A DNA stretch of 22,980 nucleotides, taken from assembly GCA_964634645.1 (NCBI GenBank), contig CAZWKI010000015.1:1-22980 (forward strand). Reading direction: 5' to 3'. This DNA is from CAZWKI01 sp964634645. Its GTDB lineage: Bacteria; Patescibacteriota; Patescibacteriia; UBA1558; S5-K13. Positions 14,678 to 22,631 of the stretch are shown piece by piece. The notes beneath the pieces are model-generated. The model saw only the letters and a program-made list of their open reading frames with translations, was not told the origin of the DNA and searched no databases. Position 1 is the first letter of the stretch; each line of letters starts with the position of its first letter. The position numbers and the translations under genes were made by a program.

Positions 14678-15601
14678 ATGAATAAACGAATAATATTTTT
14701 CGGTTCTGACATAAATTCAAAAAACTTATTAGAAAAATTACTTCTAAATAATTTTTATATTTCTCTTGTAATTACAAAGAGCGAAAAGAAAACCGGCAGA
14801 GAAAAAAAACAAAACCCTATTAAAATTTTTTGTATAGAAAATAAAATAGAATTTTTAGAGTCTGACAAAATCACTAATAACGAATTAGAAATAATAAAAT
14901 CAAAAAGTCCAGATATTGGAATATTACTTGCTTACGGAGCTATGATTCCACAAAACATAATAGATATATTTCCATATGGAATACTGAATATTCATCCTTC
15001 ACTTTTACCACAATATCGTGGATCCTCTCCGATCCAAACCACCCTTTTAAATGGAGATGAAAAAACCGGAGTTACCATAATGTTATTATCAAAAAAAATG
15101 GATGCTGGGTCCGTTATAATTCAAGAACAGTTAAATATTGAACAACACGACAATTATTCAACTATTAGTGAAAAATTATTTGACCTAGGAATTGATTTAT
15201 TATTAGAAAACTTGGAAAAATATTTAAACGGTAAATTAAAACCAATTCCTCAAGATGAAACCAAAAAGTCACTGACAAAAATGATTGAAAAACATGATGG
15301 AATTATTGACTGGGAAACAGATGCTAAAAATATTTATAATAAAATTCGTGCTTTTGAGCTGTGGCCAGGAACTTATACAAAATTCAAAGGAAAAATTTTA
15401 AAAATTATTTCAGCTGATTATTCTGAAAAAAACACAGAAGAAAAAATTGGAAAAGTGTTTATCGAAGATGATAAAATTTTCGTTCAGTGTAAAAATGGAT
15501 TATTAGAACTAAAAAAAGTACAGCTTGAAGGCAAATCAAGTTGTGACATAAAATCTTTTATAAATGGTTATAAAAATTTCCTTGGAAGTGTATTAAAATA
15601 A
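14678..15601 (+). CDS. fmt: Methionyl-tRNA formyltransferase
   Basis: Transfers a formyl group from 10-formyl-tetrahydrofolate to Met-tRNA-fMet, allowing bacterial initiation. 307 residues, the usual length. The N-terminal Rossmann catalytic domain holds the signature NIHPSLLPQYRGSSPIQ with Asn104 and His106, and Asp142 in KKMDAGSVI completes the catalytic triad. The C-terminal OB-like domain (~205-307) contains IRAFELWPGTYTKF. Start ATG at 14678; TATAAA at 14665-14670 lies just upstream, which would give almost no leader. It completes the conserved priA-def-fmt order. Confidence 0.96.
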   Translation: MNKRIIFFGSDINSKNLLEKLLLNNFYISLVITKSEKKTGREKKQNPIKIFCIENKIEFLESDKITNNELEIIKSKSPDIGILLAYGAMIPQNIIDIFPYGILNIHPSLLPQYRGSSPIQTTLLNGDEKTGVTIMLLSKKMDAGSVIIQEQLNIEQHDNYSTISEKLFDLGIDLLLENLEKYLNGKLKPIPQDETKKSLTKMIEKHDGIIDWETDAKNIYNKIRAFELWPGTYTKFKGKILKIISADYSEKNTEEKIGKVFIEDDKIFVQCKNGLLELKKVQLEGKSSCDIKSFINGYKNFLGSVLK

Positions 15602-15623
15602 TTTTTTCAATAATTTTGAAGTC

Positions 15624-17153
15624 TTATTTAAGAACTTTTTTTGTTACTTGAAATCCCAATCTATGCTTTCCTCCAAGCATAAGGCGAGTCTGTGCCTCTG
15701 CGCTTGGAATAGAACCAAAAAGTATAATAGTAATTGGAAACAGTGCCCACTGAAGAACAACTACAAGATATTGTAATATACTACTCACAAAAGAACTTTT
15801 TGGTTTTTTTGGTAAAAAGAATAAATTCATTGTTGATGTTGTGAATATTCCTATCATTCCTGTATTCATTATTTTTTCAAGAAGTATGGGCGCATTGTGA
15901 GTTATAACACTGTAATGAAGGTTTGTAATATCTGCAATATAAACCGGTAAATATCCAAGCATTGTGATAAGAATTGGAAGAGTCGCCCAAGTATACACAC
16001 CTTCGCTTTGATTCCACAAATATTTCATTTTCTTTTTCCATGCTATTTTTTTGTTCTTTACCAAATTCATCATCATCCAAGGGAAATGCTCTACTCCCCA
16101 GCCCCAACGTCTTATTTGAATATATTGATTTTTCAGTGATTCAAAAAAATTACCAGTGTCCACCGTTTGCATTGAAAGTGGAATAAATATGGGACAAACA
16201 CCGTAATCTCCATTGAAATGATTCAAACAATGCAAAAATATACGAGTATCTTCTGTCACAACATCTTTTGGATGAAACCCAACTTCAACAAGCGTTTTAA
16301 AACTCATTGCGTGTGATGAAAAAGTAAACAATCTTTCAACTCTAGATAAATCCGTAAGTAACCAAAATGTTGTAGACTGAGAAACAACTCTAACAATTAG
16401 ATTGGACTTCCAAATATTATTATTAAAAAAAATTAATGGCTGATAACTATAGTGTTCCCTTTTTTCTTGTGTAATGTATTTATATGTAAGACAATTGAAA
16501 TATTCTTTATGCGCCCAGGTCTCTATATCAAACATTGAAATAATAACTCGAGAATAATCAATATTTCTCTCTTTGAAATAATTTGCCATCACTTTTCCAA
16601 TATGATGCATATTAGATCCTTTTCCAGGAATTTCGCCTTCCAAACCTCTTGGATGTATTGTGATTATAAAATCCAAAAATTTATCTCCAAATTCTTCTTT
16701 GATCTTATTTGAAATGTTAAAAAAATTTTCTCTATCCCCTTCTTCTCCCCCAAGAGCAATAATCATTTTGTCTTTTGGATAATCTGCTTCCAATAATTTC
16801 TCTATTGTCATCTTTACAACTTCATATGGCTCTTTGTACGTTGGTAAAGTCACAAGGTGTATATAATTTTCCCAATCTGGAAGAGACAATAATTTTTCTT
16901 TCCAGTTTGTTTTTAGGGCTTTTCTATAGCTTAAGAAAGATGCAAGCAAATATGCAAAAAGATACCAAATTCTTACAACCCAATATACGTCAAGTACAAT
17001 GATAAAAAAAATTGCCCAGATGGGTTTGAAAAAAGAAAGAAAAATACATATTATGAATGTTGACCAAATCAAAAATCCTGGTATAATTTCATAAATTCTT
17101 TGCTCTAACTTTTCATTTTTAATACCAAGTTTCCTAAGTAGCTTTATTAACAT
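15624..17153 (-). CDS. Membrane-bound family 2 glycosyltransferase
   Basis: Probably builds or exports a cell-surface polysaccharide or glycolipid. 509 residues. Two hydrophobic helices (~28-72) are followed by a cytoplasmic GT-A domain (~95-345) and several C-terminal membrane helices (~380-490). GT2 landmarks are LPTYKEPYEVV at the start of the nucleotide fold, ISMFDIETW as the DxD-like metal site, VTEDTRIFLH (the TED box with the likely base) and QIRRWGWG (the QxxRW motif of processive enzymes). This layout is that of cellulose-synthase or hyaluronan-synthase-like proteins. The donor and product cannot be read from the sequence. It is divergent from the GT-C gene at 17217, with 63 bp between, and ends convergently with fmt. 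Confidence 0.87.
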   Translation of the reverse strand: MLIKLLRKLGIKNEKLEQRIYEIIPGFLIWSTFIICIFLSFFKPIWAIFFIIVLDVYWVVRIWYLFAYLLASFLSYRKALKTNWKEKLLSLPDWENYIHLVTLPTYKEPYEVVKMTIEKLLEADYPKDKMIIALGGEEGDRENFFNISNKIKEEFGDKFLDFIITIHPRGLEGEIPGKGSNMHHIGKVMANYFKERNIDYSRVIISMFDIETWAHKEYFNCLTYKYITQEKREHYSYQPLIFFNNNIWKSNLIVRVVSQSTTFWLLTDLSRVERLFTFSSHAMSFKTLVEVGFHPKDVVTEDTRIFLHCLNHFNGDYGVCPIFIPLSMQTVDTGNFFESLKNQYIQIRRWGWGVEHFPWMMMNLVKNKKIAWKKKMKYLWNQSEGVYTWATLPILITMLGYLPVYIADITNLHYSVITHNAPILLEKIMNTGMIGIFTTSTMNLFFLPKKPKSSFVSSILQYLVVVLQWALFPITIILFGSIPSAEAQTRLMLGGKHRLGFQVTKKVLK

Positions 17154-17216
17154 AAAAATAGTAATATATATTATATACAGTTAATATTATCTGCTTTTGA
17201 CCAAAAAATCAACGTC

Positions 17217-18812
17217 ATGTTAAAAAAAATAATAAATACGATTAGAAAAAAACTATTTAAAAAACGAGGACATTTTATATATATTTTGTCAATTTTTGTA
17301 ATTGTAATAATAACAAGAGTTCCCTTTATGACAAAATATTTATTTGAGTGGGATTCTGTTCAACTCGCTCTTGGAATGAATGATTTCAATATTATAAAAC
17401 ACCAACCACACCCACCGGGTTATTTTTTGTATATTTATATATCTAAATTTATAAATCTTATTATACACAATCAGAATTATTCAATGATTATATTAAATAT
17501 TATATTCACAATATTGTCATGTTTTATTATTTACAAATTTAGTTTCAAATTATTAAAAAAAAGAACCTTATCATTTCTCTCCTCTCTTATAGTAATAACA
17601 AATCCATATGTATGGTTTCATGGGGAATTTGCAAATGTATATATGATTGATTTTCTTTTTGCGCTTATATTTTTCTATGTCTCTTATGAAATAATCTTTG
17701 AGAAAAAAGACAAGATGCTACTTTTTTCATTATTGTTTGGAATTGGTACCGGATTCAGACAAAGTTTAATTTTATTTTTCGGCTTAATGTATGTCTTTGT
17801 ATTTTTTATTTATTTGAAAAATTCCAAAAAATATTCCAAAAAAATACTTATTAATTTATTAATTTTAGGGTTATCAATTTTACTTTGGTTATTACCAACA
17901 ATAATTCTCTCGGGTGGATTTGAAGTATTTTTTAATAACACAAAAAATCAATACAATGCAACAACGGGAATTACTTCAATATTTAATCCAAAAAATGCAT
18001 TAAAAATGTTGGCTCAAACTTTTAACACATTGAAACTTTTGATATATTCTTCAAGTATTATGTTTTTTCTTGTAATGATAAATCTGCTGACAAAAAAATT
18101 TAAATTTACCAAAAATATAAAGATGTTGCTCTGGATTTGGTTTTTGCCATCTTTTTTGTTTTGTTCATTTATACATCTTGGAAAAATTGGCTATATCATG
18201 ACACTTCTTCCTCTTATTATAATACTTTTTATTTGCTACGTTTATAGAATAAAAAATGCTGAAAACAAATATTTTCTAATTTTTATAGTATTAATTTTTC
18301 AATCAATTTGTTTTTTCACTGATTTCTCTGTTTTAAGAAAATATCCTAGCTTAGATATTTTTCTTGTAAACATTCAACCCTATGAGGTAAGTAAAATTGC
18401 CCTTGAAAAAAATGATAGAAGAATAGACGCTATCATTACAATGATAAAAAAATTCGATCCCGATGAAACAATAGTTGTCACAGAAGCAGGAAGTCCATAT
18501 ACAGAATATAGAAAAAATTTTATTAGAAATATAAGATTCCTAAATTATTATTTACCTAATTATTATAATATATATCTTTATAATGAAGGCTCTTTGTTCA
18601 GGGTGGATATTTTTAATAAAAGATGGGAAACAAACAAATACGATATATCAATAGCAAAAAATACAAAAAACTTTTTACTTGTAACAAATGGCTATCGTTA
18701 TCAAAAATACTCTTTTGAAGAAATAAAAAATGGTCCTGAAAAAATATATTTCAAAGATATAAGCAATATAGATAATTTTGAGTATATAAAATTTAATTTT
18801 ATAAAAGAATAA
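17217..18812 (+). CDS. Multi-pass membrane protein, GT-C glycosyltransferase-like (PMT/DUF2723 type)
   Basis: Probably transfers a sugar from a lipid-phosphate carrier to a protein or glycan outside the membrane. 531 residues. A basic N-terminus is followed by ~10 hydrophobic helices (~20-375) and a soluble C-terminal part (~390-531). The first external loop contains FEWDSVQLALG, with the acidic pair typical of GT-C enzymes, and HPPGYFLYIY, a motif typical of DUF2723 and PMT-related proteins. Start ATG at 17217 with no Shine-Dalgarno motif. It shares a 63-bp divergent promoter region with the GT2 gene, suggesting a joint pathway. Its stop touches that of mltG (18812/18813). Substrates unknown. 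Confidence 0.78.
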   Translation: MLKKIINTIRKKLFKKRGHFIYILSIFVIVIITRVPFMTKYLFEWDSVQLALGMNDFNIIKHQPHPPGYFLYIYISKFINLIIHNQNYSMIILNIIFTILSCFIIYKFSFKLLKKRTLSFLSSLIVITNPYVWFHGEFANVYMIDFLFALIFFYVSYEIIFEKKDKMLLFSLLFGIGTGFRQSLILFFGLMYVFVFFIYLKNSKKYSKKILINLLILGLSILLWLLPTIILSGGFEVFFNNTKNQYNATTGITSIFNPKNALKMLAQTFNTLKLLIYSSSIMFFLVMINLLTKKFKFTKNIKMLLWIWFLPSFLFCSFIHLGKIGYIMTLLPLIIILFICYVYRIKNAENKYFLIFIVLIFQSICFFTDFSVLRKYPSLDIFLVNIQPYEVSKIALEKNDRRIDAIITMIKKFDPDETIVVTEAGSPYTEYRKNFIRNIRFLNYYLPNYYNIYLYNEGSLFRVDIFNKRWETNKYDISIAKNTKNFLLVTNGYRYQKYSFEEIKNGPEKIYFKDISNIDNFEYIKFNFIKE

Positions 18813-19814
18813 TTACTTCAAATATATTAGCTTGTTTCGTTTGTGTTCTTCAAATGTTTTACTGAATATAGTATCTCCTGTTTTGGGATCTGTAAGAAAA
18901 TAGTTATAATTTGATTTTTCAGGATATATAGAGGCAATAATTGAATTAAATCCCGGATTGTTTATTGGTCCTGGTGGAAGACCCTTATTTATATAAGTAT
19001 TATATAAAGACTCTACCCTTGTGTCTTCATAGGAATATTGCGCCTTAATTTCTCCCAACACATAGGCCAACGTTGCACATGATTCAAGTGCCTGGCCATA
19101 TTCAATTCTATCCCAAAAAATACCAGATACTATTCTCATATCTTCTAATGTTTTGACTTCTTTTTCTACTATAGATGCCATTGTAATTATCTCGTTAACA
19201 GATTTTCCTTGTTTCTCTATGTCAGCTCTCATTTCTTTCGTTAATTTTTTGTCAAAATTATTTAATAATTTATTTATAACATCATAACAAGTTGAATTTT
19301 TATAAACCCTATAAGTGTCTGGGAATAAATATCCCTCTAAATCAGTACTTTTAGGTTTTTGTTTTATAAAATCATATTCATAATTATTTGATCTGCTTAA
19401 TTCCATGAATTCCTTTTCAGTGCATAGTTCTTGATTTTCTAAATATTTTCCTATTTGCTTTAAATTCCAACCCTCTATTATTTTGATTTCTTTTTCTTCA
19501 AAATTTAAATTGGCTTGTTTTTTAATTATAATATTTGATATTTGAGCATAACTCATTGAGTCTGATAACTTAAATTTTCCTGGTAATATTTTTTTATATT
19601 TTCCAGAAAGCTTCATATAAATATCAAAAATAAATGAATTTCTAATCAAATTCTCTGATTTCAAATTATGTGCGACAATATTAGAAGATTGCCCTTCTTT
19701 TATTTCAAAATCCAGAATTAATCCTCTATTTATAGGAATAGAAATATTATAAAAAAATATATAGCAAAATATTACTATAATCAAAAACAATATTATAAAT
19801 CTAAATTTTTTCAT
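18813..19814 (-). CDS. mltG: Endolytic murein transglycosylase MltG-like (YceG family)
   Basis: Cleaves nascent glycan strands at the membrane and sets their length. 333 residues. One N-terminal membrane helix (~5-23) is followed by a LysM-like region (~35-110) and the catalytic YceG domain. Conserved blocks are DLEGYLFPDTYRV (~158-170), TMASIVEKEV (~211-220, with the catalytic Glu of ASIVEKE, ~217) and GLPPGPINNPG near the C-terminus. Start ATG at 19814 overlaps the manC stop by four bases (ATGA), so the two are translationally coupled. Length and motifs are normal for the family. It ends convergently, without any gap, against the GT-C gene. Confidence 0.95.
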   Translation of the reverse strand: MKKFRFIILFLIIVIFCYIFFYNISIPINRGLILDFEIKEGQSSNIVAHNLKSENLIRNSFIFDIYMKLSGKYKKILPGKFKLSDSMSYAQISNIIIKKQANLNFEEKEIKIIEGWNLKQIGKYLENQELCTEKEFMELSRSNNYEYDFIKQKPKSTDLEGYLFPDTYRVYKNSTCYDVINKLLNNFDKKLTKEMRADIEKQGKSVNEIITMASIVEKEVKTLEDMRIVSGIFWDRIEYGQALESCATLAYVLGEIKAQYSYEDTRVESLYNTYINKGLPPGPINNPGFNSIIASIYPEKSNYNYFLTDPKTGDTIFSKTFEEHKRNKLIYLK

Positions 19815-20893
19815 AAATATTTATTATACTTTTTATCTTCTTTCAAAATCTTTATAACGTCTTTTACTTCTTGAGATTTTTTCTTTGGACATATGAAAAG
19901 TGCATCATCTGAATTTATAACTACAAAATTTTTAATACCCACGACGCTTACAAGTTTTGATTTGTTTTTGTTTATTATTAAATTATTTTTTGAATCAATT
20001 TCTATGACATTTCCCTCTATAAGACTTTTATTTTTTTTGCTAAAACAATCTTTTACAGCGTCCCAGCTTCCTATGTCTCTCCAAATTAAATTAGATGGCA
20101 ACACAAGCATATCTTTTGTTTTCTCTATTATTCCATAGTCTATTGAAATATTTTGTACTTTTTCAAATTCATTTTTCAATATTCTTTCAAAATTCTTTGA
20201 ACAAAAATTATGTTCGATATTTTTTAATGAATTGAAGTGTTTTGGTAAATATTTTTTAAAAAGAGAAAGCATTGTATCAGCTCTGAAAACAAACCAAGCC
20301 GGATTCCATAAAAACTTTCCACTACTTACATATCCTTTGGCGGTTTTTAAATCTGGTTTTTCTTTGAATTTATAAACTTTAAAAAACTTATCTTCATTGT
20401 ATTTTTTGAAAAAACCTCCAATTTGTATATATCCATATCCTATTTCTGGATAATTGGGTTTTATACCAACCAAAATTAAATATTTTGAATTTTTCTCGAC
20501 TGCTTCCAAACATGAATAAATGTTTTTTCTATAAAGAATTTCGTCTTTTACAAAATGATCCGAATTGACCATTACAATTTTTGCGTCTTTATCTTTTTTT
20601 AAAATGCTGATACACACAAACCCTATTGCCATTGCAGTTCCCTTGGCACATGGTTCAATAATAAAATTTTCTCTTTTTATTCCTTTCAATTGTTTTCTTA
20701 AAATCTTTACTTGATTTTTGCCACAAGATATAAAAATATTGTTTTTTGGAAAAATTTTCAAAGTTCTTTTGTATGTAATTTGTAAGAGTGATTTACTTTC
20801 AAAAAAATGGCTCATTTGTTTGGGTTTGTTCTTTCTTGAAACAGGCCAAAGCCTTGTACCGCTTCCTCCTGCCAAAATAACTGCGTAATTCAT
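19811..20893 (-). CDS. manC: Mannose-1-phosphate guanylyltransferase
   Basis: Makes GDP-mannose from mannose-1-phosphate and GTP, supplying mannosyl or fucosyl donors for surface glycans. 360 residues, the single-domain form without the phosphomannose isomerase half. The N-terminal nucleotidyltransferase signature is ILAGGSGTRLWPVSRKNKPK (~6-25). Further blocks are IIEPCAKGTAMAIGF (~79-93), VNSDHFV (~109-115), EIGYGYIQIG, FKEKPDL, the FLWNPAWFVF region and WRDIGSWDAV. Start ATG at 20893. The end is coupled to mltG by an ATGA overlap. It plausibly feeds the glycosyltransferases encoded nearby, which is inference from location. Another hexose-1-P nucleotidyltransferase specificity is possible. 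Confidence 0.92.
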   Translation of the reverse strand: MNYAVILAGGSGTRLWPVSRKNKPKQMSHFFESKSLLQITYKRTLKIFPKNNIFISCGKNQVKILRKQLKGIKRENFIIEPCAKGTAMAIGFVCISILKKDKDAKIVMVNSDHFVKDEILYRKNIYSCLEAVEKNSKYLILVGIKPNYPEIGYGYIQIGGFFKKYNEDKFFKVYKFKEKPDLKTAKGYVSSGKFLWNPAWFVFRADTMLSLFKKYLPKHFNSLKNIEHNFCSKNFERILKNEFEKVQNISIDYGIIEKTKDMLVLPSNLIWRDIGSWDAVKDCFSKKNKSLIEGNVIEIDSKNNLIINKNKSKLVSVVGIKNFVVINSDDALFICPKKKSQEVKDVIKILKEDKKYNKYL

Positions 20894-20925
20894 ATGTTTC
20901 TAAAAATTAATTTTAATGTAAATTA

Positions 20926-20954
20926 ATTATAACATTATTAGGCTATTTTCTAAA
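20926..20954 (-). promoter_or_regulatory. Predicted promoter of manC-mltG
   Basis: Minus strand: TTTAGA (20954-20949), a 17-base spacer and TATAAT (20931-20926), giving a leader of ~27 nt. It lies back to back with the strong plus-strand promoter at 20975. Confidence 0.45.
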
Positions 20955-20974
20955 ATAAAATAAAAAAATACGTC

Positions 20975-21003
20975 TTGACATCATGCAAAATATATGATAT
21001 ACT
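20975..21003 (+). promoter_or_regulatory. Strong promoter of the CAP-gene leader
   Basis: Perfect TTGACA (20975-20980), a 17-base spacer and TATACT (20998-21003) with an extended TGA just before it. This is the best sigma70-type promoter in the window. Start expected near 21010. Confidence 0.75.
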
Positions 21004-21009
21004 TATATT

Positions 21010-21153
21010 ATAGATCATGTGATCTGGAAGCAAAAACAAAAATCAAAATACAAAAAATTTAATCTTATAAATGGGTTAAATTGCAAAACAAAATAAAACT
21101 TTAATGCTCAATATTTGTTACTTTGATTTTTGTAATCAAAGTTTTTATTTTTT
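21010..21153 (+). ncRNA. Putative ~145-nt leader or small RNA ending at an intrinsic terminator
   Basis: The strong promoter at 20975 would transcribe this stretch. It has a 5' palindrome AGATCA-TG-TGATCT (21012-21025), an A-rich unstructured middle and a 3' stem-loop with a T tract (21120-21153), just 7 bases before the CAP ATG. It could be a free small RNA, or a leader that attenuates the CAP gene. It matches no RNA family I recognise. Confidence 0.4.
21120..21153 (+). terminator. Intrinsic terminator or attenuator before the CAP gene
   Basis: Stem ACTTTGATT (21120-21128) with AATCAAAGT (21134-21142), loop TTTGT, followed by TTTTTATTTTTT. The stem is AT-rich, so efficiency may be partial. 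It lies between the strong promoter and the ATG at 21161. Confidence 0.6.
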
Positions 21154-21160
21154 AAATGTC

Positions 21161-21745
21161 ATGAAAAAAATAGTCAGCAACAAAATATATGTATTAATTC
21201 TAGTGATATCTCTATCACAATTTTTATTTTTGAAAATACCCAACATAGTCTTTGCAAAATCCACGATCTCACAGAATAAAATACTTACACTAGTAAATCA
21301 AGAAAGGGCTAAAAACGGATTAAATCCCCTACTAGTAAACGTACAACTAGAAATTGCTGCAAACAACAAAGCTCAATATCTTTTGGACAATGACTTATTT
21401 GAACACAATACGAAAAATAAAATGTTTAGAGAATGGATAAAAGAAACCGACTATAAATATTCTATAATAGGAGAAAATTTAGCAACAAATTTTTATTCTG
21501 AAGAATCTATAATGGATGCTTGGATGAATTCTAATGGTCATAGAGATAATATACTAGATAATTATACGGATACAGGAATAGGCATAAAAGAAAAAAATGG
21601 AAAAATATTAGTTGTACAAATTTTTGGAAGGCCAGATACAAATTCTATAGATATAGAAAAAACAATAGGCAATCATATATCAGAGTGCCTATTAATTTAT
21701 TTAAATAATTCTTCAATAAAACAAAATAATATAAACCTTGTTTAA
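21161..21745 (+). CDS. Secreted CAP-domain (SCP/PR-1-like) protein
   Basis: Extracellular protein of the CAP superfamily; bacterial members are often linked to the cell envelope, with no settled enzyme activity. From the ATG at 21161 it has 194 residues with a clear signal peptide (MKKIVSNKIYVLILVISLSQ, cut near VFAKS). An earlier in-frame ATG at 21104 would add 19 residues read through the terminator hairpin and spoil the signal peptide, so it is not used. The CAP domain (~39-155) shows LVNQERAKNGLNPL, IGENLATNF, AWMNSNGHRDNIL and DTGIGI. The His in the EHN segment and in GHRDN are the usual metal-site positions. The C-terminal ~40 residues are unassigned. The stop overlaps that of uppP. Confidence 0.88.
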   Translation: MKKIVSNKIYVLILVISLSQFLFLKIPNIVFAKSTISQNKILTLVNQERAKNGLNPLLVNVQLEIAANNKAQYLLDNDLFEHNTKNKMFREWIKETDYKYSIIGENLATNFYSEESIMDAWMNSNGHRDNILDNYTDTGIGIKEKNGKILVVQIFGRPDTNSIDIEKTIGNHISECLLIYLNNSSIKQNNINLV

Positions 21746-22545
21746 ATTAAAAATATCAAAATAATTAATGCGAGAATTATTCTATATATCGCAAACACAT
21801 AGAGCCCTAGGCTCTTTTTTAATAATAAAAAAAGAATTTTTATACTAATAATGCTAAATAAAAAACAAAAAACAAAAGCTGTAATAAGTGAATATATTTC
21901 TAAATTTGTTTTATTTATTTCAAATATATTTTTTATAAATGCACCAAATATTACTGGAATCGCCAAAAGAAATGAAAATCTAGCAGACTCTTGCCTGTTT
22001 AAACCCCTAAACATTCCTGAAGATATTGTTATTCCACTTCTTGATATTCCTGGAATAAAAGCAAGACACTGTAAAACACCTATAAAAATTGAATCTAAGG
22101 GACTAATATTTTTGATTTCCTTATTAGGTCTATATAGTTTTTCGGCCAATATAAATATAATTGATCCAATAATAAGTGCAATTGCAACAACATGGGGAGC
22201 TCTAAATGCTCCTTCAATTATATCATCAAAAAAATATCCTATAAGTCCTGCTGGTATAGTTGCGATAATAATCAAAAATCCCATATCACTCTTAATTTCT
22301 TTTGTGTTTTTAAGTAACTTGTTAAAAAAATTCTTTATAATGTTTATTATATCTTTGAAAAAATAAATTATAATTGCAAGCAAACTTCCACTATGTAAAA
22401 CAATGTCAAAACTTGCGTTATTTAAAATACTATCATTAAACAAATTATGTAAAATAATCAAATGTCCAGAACTTGAAATTGGCAAAAATTCTGTTATGGC
22501 CTGTAACAGAGAAAATAATATTATCTTTAAATAAAGAATACTCAT
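21742..22545 (-). CDS. uppP: Undecaprenyl-diphosphate phosphatase (UppP/BacA)
   Basis: Dephosphorylates undecaprenyl-PP to recycle the lipid carrier for peptidoglycan and glycan export; integral membrane enzyme. 267 residues, the normal length, with seven to eight hydrophobic helices. Catalytic regions are present: QAITEFLPISSSGHLII (~16-32, Glu-rich region one with the Ser cluster) and FIPGISRSGITISSGMFRGL (~163-182, PGxSRSG with the key Arg). Start ATG at 22545. It is transcribed away from the DUF212 gene from an overlapping promoter region. Resistance to bacitracin is a known side effect of overexpression in other bacteria; nothing here shows such a role. Confidence 0.96.
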   Translation of the reverse strand: MSILYLKIILFSLLQAITEFLPISSSGHLIILHNLFNDSILNNASFDIVLHSGSLLAIIIYFFKDIINIIKNFFNKLLKNTKEIKSDMGFLIIIATIPAGLIGYFFDDIIEGAFRAPHVVAIALIIGSIIFILAEKLYRPNKEIKNISPLDSIFIGVLQCLAFIPGISRSGITISSGMFRGLNRQESARFSFLLAIPVIFGAFIKNIFEINKTNLEIYSLITAFVFCFLFSIISIKILFLLLKKSLGLYVFAIYRIILALIILIFLI

Positions 22546-22546
22546 A

Positions 22547-22575
22547 TTGGATAATTTTTATTTTTACTATATAAT
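22547..22575 (+). promoter_or_regulatory. Predicted promoter of the DUF212 gene
   Basis: TTGGAT (22547-22552), a 17-base spacer and TATAAT (22570-22575), giving a leader of ~50 nt. Its -10 overlaps the -10 of the opposing uppP promoter. Confidence 0.4.
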
Positions 22576-22603
22576 TATAAGTGGTACTTGAGGCTTTTGG
22601 CAA
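22574..22603 (-). promoter_or_regulatory. Predicted uppP promoter
   Basis: Minus strand: TTGCCA (22603-22598, 5 of 6), an 18-base spacer and TATAAT (22579-22574). Start expected ~22 bases before the uppP ATG. Confidence 0.45.
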
Positions 22604-22631
22604 GTCCTCTTAATTTTTAATTATTTATTTA

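Noticed and set aside
21851..22366. 171-codon plus-strand open frame inside uppP
   Set aside because: Antisense shadow of a clear membrane enzyme gene in AT-rich DNA.
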